From an uncultured Oscillospiraceae bacterium (GTDB lineage Bacteria; Bacillota; Clostridia; Oscillospirales; Ruminococcaceae), in contig CAKSHG010000083.1 of assembly GCA_934456315.1 (NCBI GenBank), forward strand, positions 1-8,743: DNA of 8,743 nucleotides, read 5' to 3'. The notes below the pieces were generated by a model. That model saw nothing but the letters and a program-made list of their open reading frames with translations. It made no database searches and was not told the DNA's origin. A program made the position numbers and the translations under genes. How positions within the stretch are numbered: the first letter of the stretch is position 1; each line of letters opens with the position of its first letter. Of this stretch, positions 5,620 through 8,743 are shown piece by piece.

Positions 5620-6312
5620 ATGTTCAACATTCTGGTGGTAGACGACCAGGCACATATACGCCGCCTGTATGAATACACGCTTGAGAAGAACGGCTATCAG
5701 CCCTACACCGCCGGCGACGGCGCTCAGGCGCTGAAACTGATGGAAACCACCCACATCGACCTTGTCATACTCGACCTGATGATGCCCACGATGGACGGCT
5801 ATACGTTCCTGAAAACCATGCGCGACAGCGGTAACAGCATTCCGGTGCTGATAATCACCGCCCGGGACAGCGCCGACGACGTCCGCAGGGCTTTCACCCT
5901 TGGTACGGACGACTTCATGGTCAAACCGGTAGACGACGTGGAGATGATACTGCGTATCCGGGCGCTGCTGCGCCGGGCGCGGATATCCGAGGAGCAGAAG
6001 ATAACCGTAGGCTCCACAACGCTGATATACGATTCATTTACGCTGATACAGAACGGCACTGAAGTCCAGATGCCGAAAAAGGAATTCCAGATACTGTTCA
6101 AACTGCTGTCGTTCCCGAACAAGACCTTCACCCGCGCAAGCCTGATGGAGGAGTTCTGGGACATGGACAGCGAATCCGAGGCGCGAACCGTGGACGTCCA
6201 TATAAACCGGCTGCGCGACCGCCTGAAGGACAACATGGATATCCAGATAGTGACCGTGCGCGGACTGGGCTATAAGGCGGTAAAGACCGCCGACAGGCAG
6301 GATACGCCATGA
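5620..6312 (+). CDS. OmpR-family two-component response regulator
   Basis: 230 residues. Residues 1-120 are a receiver domain with the acidic pair D8-D9, the phospho-accepting D52 in ILDLMMP, T80 and K102, all present. Residues about 126-222 are a winged-helix DNA-binding domain with the recognition helix around ARTVDVHINRLRDRL (188-202) and the wing TVRGLGYKA (212-220). It should be a phosphorylation-controlled transcription factor that binds direct repeats near promoters. Its last codons overlap the histidine kinase start (ATGA), so the two form a pair. Target genes cannot be read from sequence; the phased repeats before the operon promoter are candidates for self-regulation. A specific name (for example WalR or PhoP) cannot be given. 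Confidence 0.93.
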   Translation: MFNILVVDDQAHIRRLYEYTLEKNGYQPYTAGDGAQALKLMETTHIDLVILDLMMPTMDGYTFLKTMRDSGNSIPVLIITARDSADDVRRAFTLGTDDFMVKPVDDVEMILRIRALLRRARISEEQKITVGSTTLIYDSFTLIQNGTEVQMPKKEFQILFKLLSFPNKTFTRASLMEEFWDMDSESEARTVDVHINRLRDRLKDNMDIQIVTVRGLGYKAVKTADRQDTP

Positions 6313-7433
6313 GCAGCATGAAAGAAAAGAAGCGGAAAACCTCATACCCGATAATAACCCGCCTGGGCGCGAAGCTAAGCCTGCTGATACTCATCATAAC
6401 TGTCAGTGCGGACGTGCTGTCGTTTTCCGCCCGTATTTCGATAGACATGATAGTTTCCAACGGAAGCAGCGACACGGAAAACATCATCGCCTCCGTTGTC
6501 AGCAGTATTATTATAGGTACGCTGCTGTCGTTCATTGTCGGCGGACTTTTCCTGAAGCCTCTTGTCGAGCTGATAAGGGCGACGAAGAAGGTTTCCGAGG
6601 GGGACTACTCCGTGCAGGTGGACATGGGCTGGGCTGAAAAGCACACCGTCCGGGAGCTGTCCGACCTCATCAAGGTGTTCAACGAGATGACCCGGGAGCT
6701 GAACAACAATGCGATGTTCAACCAGGACTTCATTTCAAACTTCTCCCACGAATTCAAGACGCCGCTGGTGTCCATACGCGGATTCGCCCAGGAGCTGTAT
6801 AACGGGAACCTCACCCCGGAGCAGCAAAAGGAATTCTCCAAGATAATCCTGGAGGAAACGGAATACCTCTCCGAGCTGTCCACCAACACGCTGCTGCTGA
6901 CAAAGCTGGAAACCACGGATATCATCTCCAAGGAGGAATTCTCCCTGGACGAGCAGCTGCGCACCTGCATGCTGCGCCTGGAGCCGCACTGGTCGGAAAA
7001 GAACATCGACCTTTCCATGGAGCTGGACGACGTTAAATTCTACTGGAACGAGCAGATACTGGCGCACGTCTGGAACAACCTGTTCGACAACGCAGTGAAA
7101 TTCACTCCGGAGGGCGGCAGCATATTCGTGAGCTGCCACCGCAGCGCGGGCGTGATAACGATACGCGTCCGGGACAGCGGGATAGGGATACCGCAGAGCG
7201 CGCTCCCGCATATATTCAAGAAATTCTACCAGGCGGACAGCTCCCACGCCACAAAGGGCAACGGGCTTGGGCTGCCCCTGGCGAAGAAGATAGTGGAGAT
7301 GTGCGGCGGCAGGATAGGCGTACAGAGCGACCTCGGAAAGGGCACGGAATTCACCGTGATATTACCGGACGGGGGCAACCTTTTGGGAAAGAATAGCAGC
7401 CGGAGTGAACTGAACCTCGGCGGCGATGAATAA
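6309..7433 (+). CDS. Membrane sensor histidine kinase (HAMP, HisKA, HATPase)
   Basis: 374 residues. Membrane helices lie at about 21-40 and 58-81 with only some 17 residues between them outside, so there is no room for a folded extracellular sensor domain. HAMP linker about 79-134. Dimerisation and phosphotransfer domain with H147 in FSHEFKTPL (145-153). ATPase domain with N box NNLFDNA (256-262), G1 DSGIGI (289-294), F box around F303-F306, and G2 GNGLGL (317-322). All catalytic motifs are intact. It should autophosphorylate on H147 and pass the phosphate to D52 of the regulator encoded just upstream; start and stop overlap by 4 nt. AGGA at 6299-6302 is the ribosome binding site. The signal is likely sensed within the membrane or through a partner protein. 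Confidence 0.93.
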   Translation: MSSMKEKKRKTSYPIITRLGAKLSLLILIITVSADVLSFSARISIDMIVSNGSSDTENIIASVVSSIIIGTLLSFIVGGLFLKPLVELIRATKKVSEGDYSVQVDMGWAEKHTVRELSDLIKVFNEMTRELNNNAMFNQDFISNFSHEFKTPLVSIRGFAQELYNGNLTPEQQKEFSKIILEETEYLSELSTNTLLLTKLETTDIISKEEFSLDEQLRTCMLRLEPHWSEKNIDLSMELDDVKFYWNEQILAHVWNNLFDNAVKFTPEGGSIFVSCHRSAGVITIRVRDSGIGIPQSALPHIFKKFYQADSSHATKGNGLGLPLAKKIVEMCGGRIGVQSDLGKGTEFTVILPDGGNLLGKNSSRSELNLGGDE

Positions 7434-7455
7434 GGCGAACAAACAGGAGGGCAAA

Positions 7456-8085
7456 ATGGAATTCATGAGTGAAAGAACGGCCTGCAACACGATATCCGAA
7501 ACCATCGTGAAAGCGGGCGTGTCGCTGTTCAATGCAGTGAAGTACATCTATATGATAGCCGACAAGGATTTCTACAACATCAACATCAAGGATATCTTCA
7601 AGATAGCGCTGAACAACATCTCCGACACCACCTGCCTCTACAACACCGGCATAAAGCTGGACAAGGAGCGCTGCGCCGAGATGAATACCCCGGAGTACGA
7701 GCGCGTGCTGTCGCTGATGGTGTATTCCTTCGCGGTAAGACTGCCGGTGCTGAAAAACGTCAAGACCGCCGGCGGATATCTCAACGATAAGCAGATAAAG
7801 GCGATATACGACATGGTGATATCCAAGGGCGCGGGAAACTACGACAACGTTATCGCAGACGACTTCGAGGAGATACGCCGCATGGTGAAATCTGGAAAGC
7901 CTGTCCCCGCCTACGACGCGGAATGGTACAAGGGATACATCTACACCTACGTCCCGACGCTTGCCGCGATAACCAACAAGAACGTGTTCCTTCTCGGGAG
8001 CGCGGATATACTCTTCACGCTGTTCTATTCCTGCCTTGAGGAGGAACTCGTCCGGCTGCTGAATTCCCTCGCCGCCCAGGCTTAA
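7456..8085 (+). CDS. Hypothetical protein, family not recognised
   Basis: 209 residues from the ATG at 7456, chosen because AGGAGG (7445-7450) lies 5 nt before it. An earlier in-frame ATG at 7426, inside the histidine kinase end, has no site. The protein looks soluble and mostly helical: no signal peptide, no clear membrane helix and no cysteine pair motif. It has many Tyr and Asn (for example KYIYMIADKDFYNINIKD near 29-46) and ends in a leucine-rich amphipathic helix (about 180-207) that contains EEEL. No catalytic motif is evident. It sits 22 nt after the histidine kinase and in the same operon, so a role linked to the two-component pair or to the following SOD is possible, but no function can be given. 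Confidence 0.75.
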   Translation: MEFMSERTACNTISETIVKAGVSLFNAVKYIYMIADKDFYNINIKDIFKIALNNISDTTCLYNTGIKLDKERCAEMNTPEYERVLSLMVYSFAVRLPVLKNVKTAGGYLNDKQIKAIYDMVISKGAGNYDNVIADDFEEIRRMVKSGKPVPAYDAEWYKGYIYTYVPTLAAITNKNVFLLGSADILFTLFYSCLEEELVRLLNSLAAQA

Positions 8086-8102
8086 TATTCCGTTTTTCAG
8101 CA

Positions 8103-8108
8103 TATACT
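8103..8108 (+). promoter_or_regulatory. Possible -10 box for the SOD gene alone
   Basis: TATACT stands 23 nt before the SOD start codon, but no acceptable -35 lies 16-18 nt upstream (the place reads GGCTTAA). It could be a weak or activator-dependent internal promoter. Confidence 0.2.
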
Positions 8109-8125
8109 TACCTGAAAGAGAGGTA
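8109..8125 (+). promoter_or_regulatory. Small hairpin covering the SOD ribosome binding site
   Basis: TACCT (8109-8113) can pair with AGGTA (8121-8125) around a 7-nt loop. The right arm takes in the AGG of the GAGAGG ribosome binding site (8118-8123), which is 8 nt before the ATG at 8132. It could dampen translation, but with only five pairs the effect may be small. Confidence 0.3.
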
Positions 8126-8131
8126 CAGCTT

Positions 8132-8698
8132 ATGCCGAACGAACAGACTCAACAGAATCAGCAGACCCATAACGACAACCAGCAGACAAAAACAGAACGC
8201 AGCAGCGTAAATAAATTCGCCTACATGGCGGCGGAAACTCCCGCCCTGCGCGGAGAGCTGCGCGGCAGCTCCGACCACCCTGCCGCAGAGGGCAGCATAT
8301 TCGCCTACTGGCTGGACGGCGCTCTTTACATTCAGGCTGAATTCGTGGGGCTTCCGCCGGACAGGATATTCGGATTCCATATCCACAACGGGATAGTATG
8401 CGGCTCACCGGACGCCTCCGACGGCAATGAGGCTTTAAAGGACGCAGGCTCACATCTTAGCCTCTGCCCGGACGGCACCTGGTGCGGCAGACACCCCTAC
8501 CACGCCGGCGACCTCCCGCCGATATTCTCGGATTCCGAGGGCTACGCCGCTATGGAGGTCTACATCGGTAAGGCGCAGATATCGGATTATTCCGGCAAGC
8601 CCATCGTGCTGCATTCAATGCCCGACGACTTTGAAACCCAGCCCTCCGGCAATTCCGGAATACGGATAGCCTGCGGGATATTCGCAGAAGTACTGTAA
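8132..8698 (+). CDS. sodC: Cu/Zn superoxide dismutase family protein without signal peptide
   Basis: 188 residues. Residues about 36-187 match the Cu/Zn SOD fold. Metal ligands by motif: H83 and H85 in GFHIHNG, the bridging H108 in AGSHL, H121, H124 and D127 in HPYHAGDLPP, and H161 in VLHSMPDDF. R178 in SGIRIACG is the active-site Arg. C90 and C181 match the conserved disulfide pair. All seven ligands are present, so the protein could be active, converting superoxide to oxygen and hydrogen peroxide. The region between the bridging His and the zinc ligands is unusual, with extra cysteines (C112, C118) and a Trp. The first 25 residues are Gln/Asn/Thr-rich with no hydrophobic stretch or lipobox, so export is not predicted, unlike most bacterial SodC proteins. 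It is the last gene of the run, 46 nt after the hypothetical gene. Confidence 0.88.
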   Translation: MPNEQTQQNQQTHNDNQQTKTERSSVNKFAYMAAETPALRGELRGSSDHPAAEGSIFAYWLDGALYIQAEFVGLPPDRIFGFHIHNGIVCGSPDASDGNEALKDAGSHLSLCPDGTWCGRHPYHAGDLPPIFSDSEGYAAMEVYIGKAQISDYSGKPIVLHSMPDDFETQPSGNSGIRIACGIFAEVL

Positions 8699-8711
8699 TT
8701 AAATCAGGGAA

Positions 8712-8734
8712 CCTTAAAAACCGGTTTGAAAAGG
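8712..8734. repeat. Interrupted palindrome downstream of the SOD gene
   Basis: AAACCGGTTT (8718-8727) is a perfect 10-bp palindrome, flanked by CCTT (8712-8715) and AAGG (8731-8734). No T-run is visible before the window ends. It could be part of a weak terminator or of the control region of the next gene. Confidence 0.3.
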
Positions 8735-8743
8735 GAAAATGGG

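Noticed and set aside
7426..7455. Upstream ATG start for the hypothetical gene
   Set aside because: It lies inside the histidine kinase end without a ribosome binding site, whereas the ATG at 7456 has AGGAGG at 5 nt.
7351..8103. Minus-strand open frame of 250 codons opposite the hypothetical gene
   Set aside because: It is longer than the plus-strand gene, so I considered it seriously. But it has no ribosome binding site, reaches into the histidine kinase coding end and is rich in Val, Tyr, Arg and His as complement frames are. The plus-strand gene has AGGAGG at ideal spacing and operon context.
8731..8743. Start of a further gene at the right edge
   Set aside because: AAGGG followed by an ATG at 8739 looks suggestive, but only five bases of coding sequence would remain, which is too little to support a call.

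Overview
The window reads as a piece of a low-to-moderate GC Firmicutes (Clostridia) chromosome, most like Ruminococcus or another Oscillospiraceae. The basis is the zinc-ribbon/kinase/PASTA protein family, strong AGGAGG-type ribosome binding sites, frequent ATA isoleucine codons, GC-rich genes separated by AT-rich gaps, and sigma-A type promoters. This placement is inference from gene style, not from a marker gene. I see no rRNA, tRNA, CRISPR array, insertion sequence or phage gene.

Left part (1-1769), minus strand. The first codons of an unidentified gene run off the left edge (1-32). Upstream of it is a PilZ-domain protein (102-773), probably a cyclic-di-GMP-responsive protein. It has its own promoter at about 899-928 and a leader of roughly 120 nt containing a stable hairpin. 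Further upstream is a two-helix membrane protein with a YcxB-like C-terminal domain (1044-1769).

Divergent control region (1770-2056). Back-to-back promoters serve the membrane protein (minus, 1806-1834) and the long rightward operon (plus, 1959-1987). Several inverted and direct repeats lie on or near these promoters and look like operators.

Rightward operon (2057-8698). Seven genes are packed with gaps of 2, 1, 2, -4, 22 and 46 nt. In order they are: a membrane pseudokinase with an N-terminal zinc ribbon and two extracellular PASTA domains; bifunctional chorismate mutase/prephenate dehydratase (pheA); IspD of the MEP isoprenoid pathway; an OmpR-family response regulator; its partner sensor histidine kinase; a 209-residue protein I do not recognise; and a Cu/Zn superoxide dismutase-like protein without a signal peptide. 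The operon thus mixes envelope sensing, aromatic amino acid synthesis, isoprenoid precursor synthesis and a possible oxidative-stress protein.

The strongest unusual point is the kinase-like protein. Its HRD aspartate, DFG aspartate, metal-binding asparagine and helix-C glutamate are all replaced, while the fold, the ATP-contacting lysine, the APE motif, the membrane helix and the PASTA domains remain. It therefore looks like a dedicated pseudokinase sensor or scaffold rather than an active PrkC-type kinase. Other points are the leaderless Cu/Zn SOD with a Gln/Asn-rich tail, the changed Phe-binding motif in the PheA ACT domain, and the orphan protein between the histidine kinase and the SOD.
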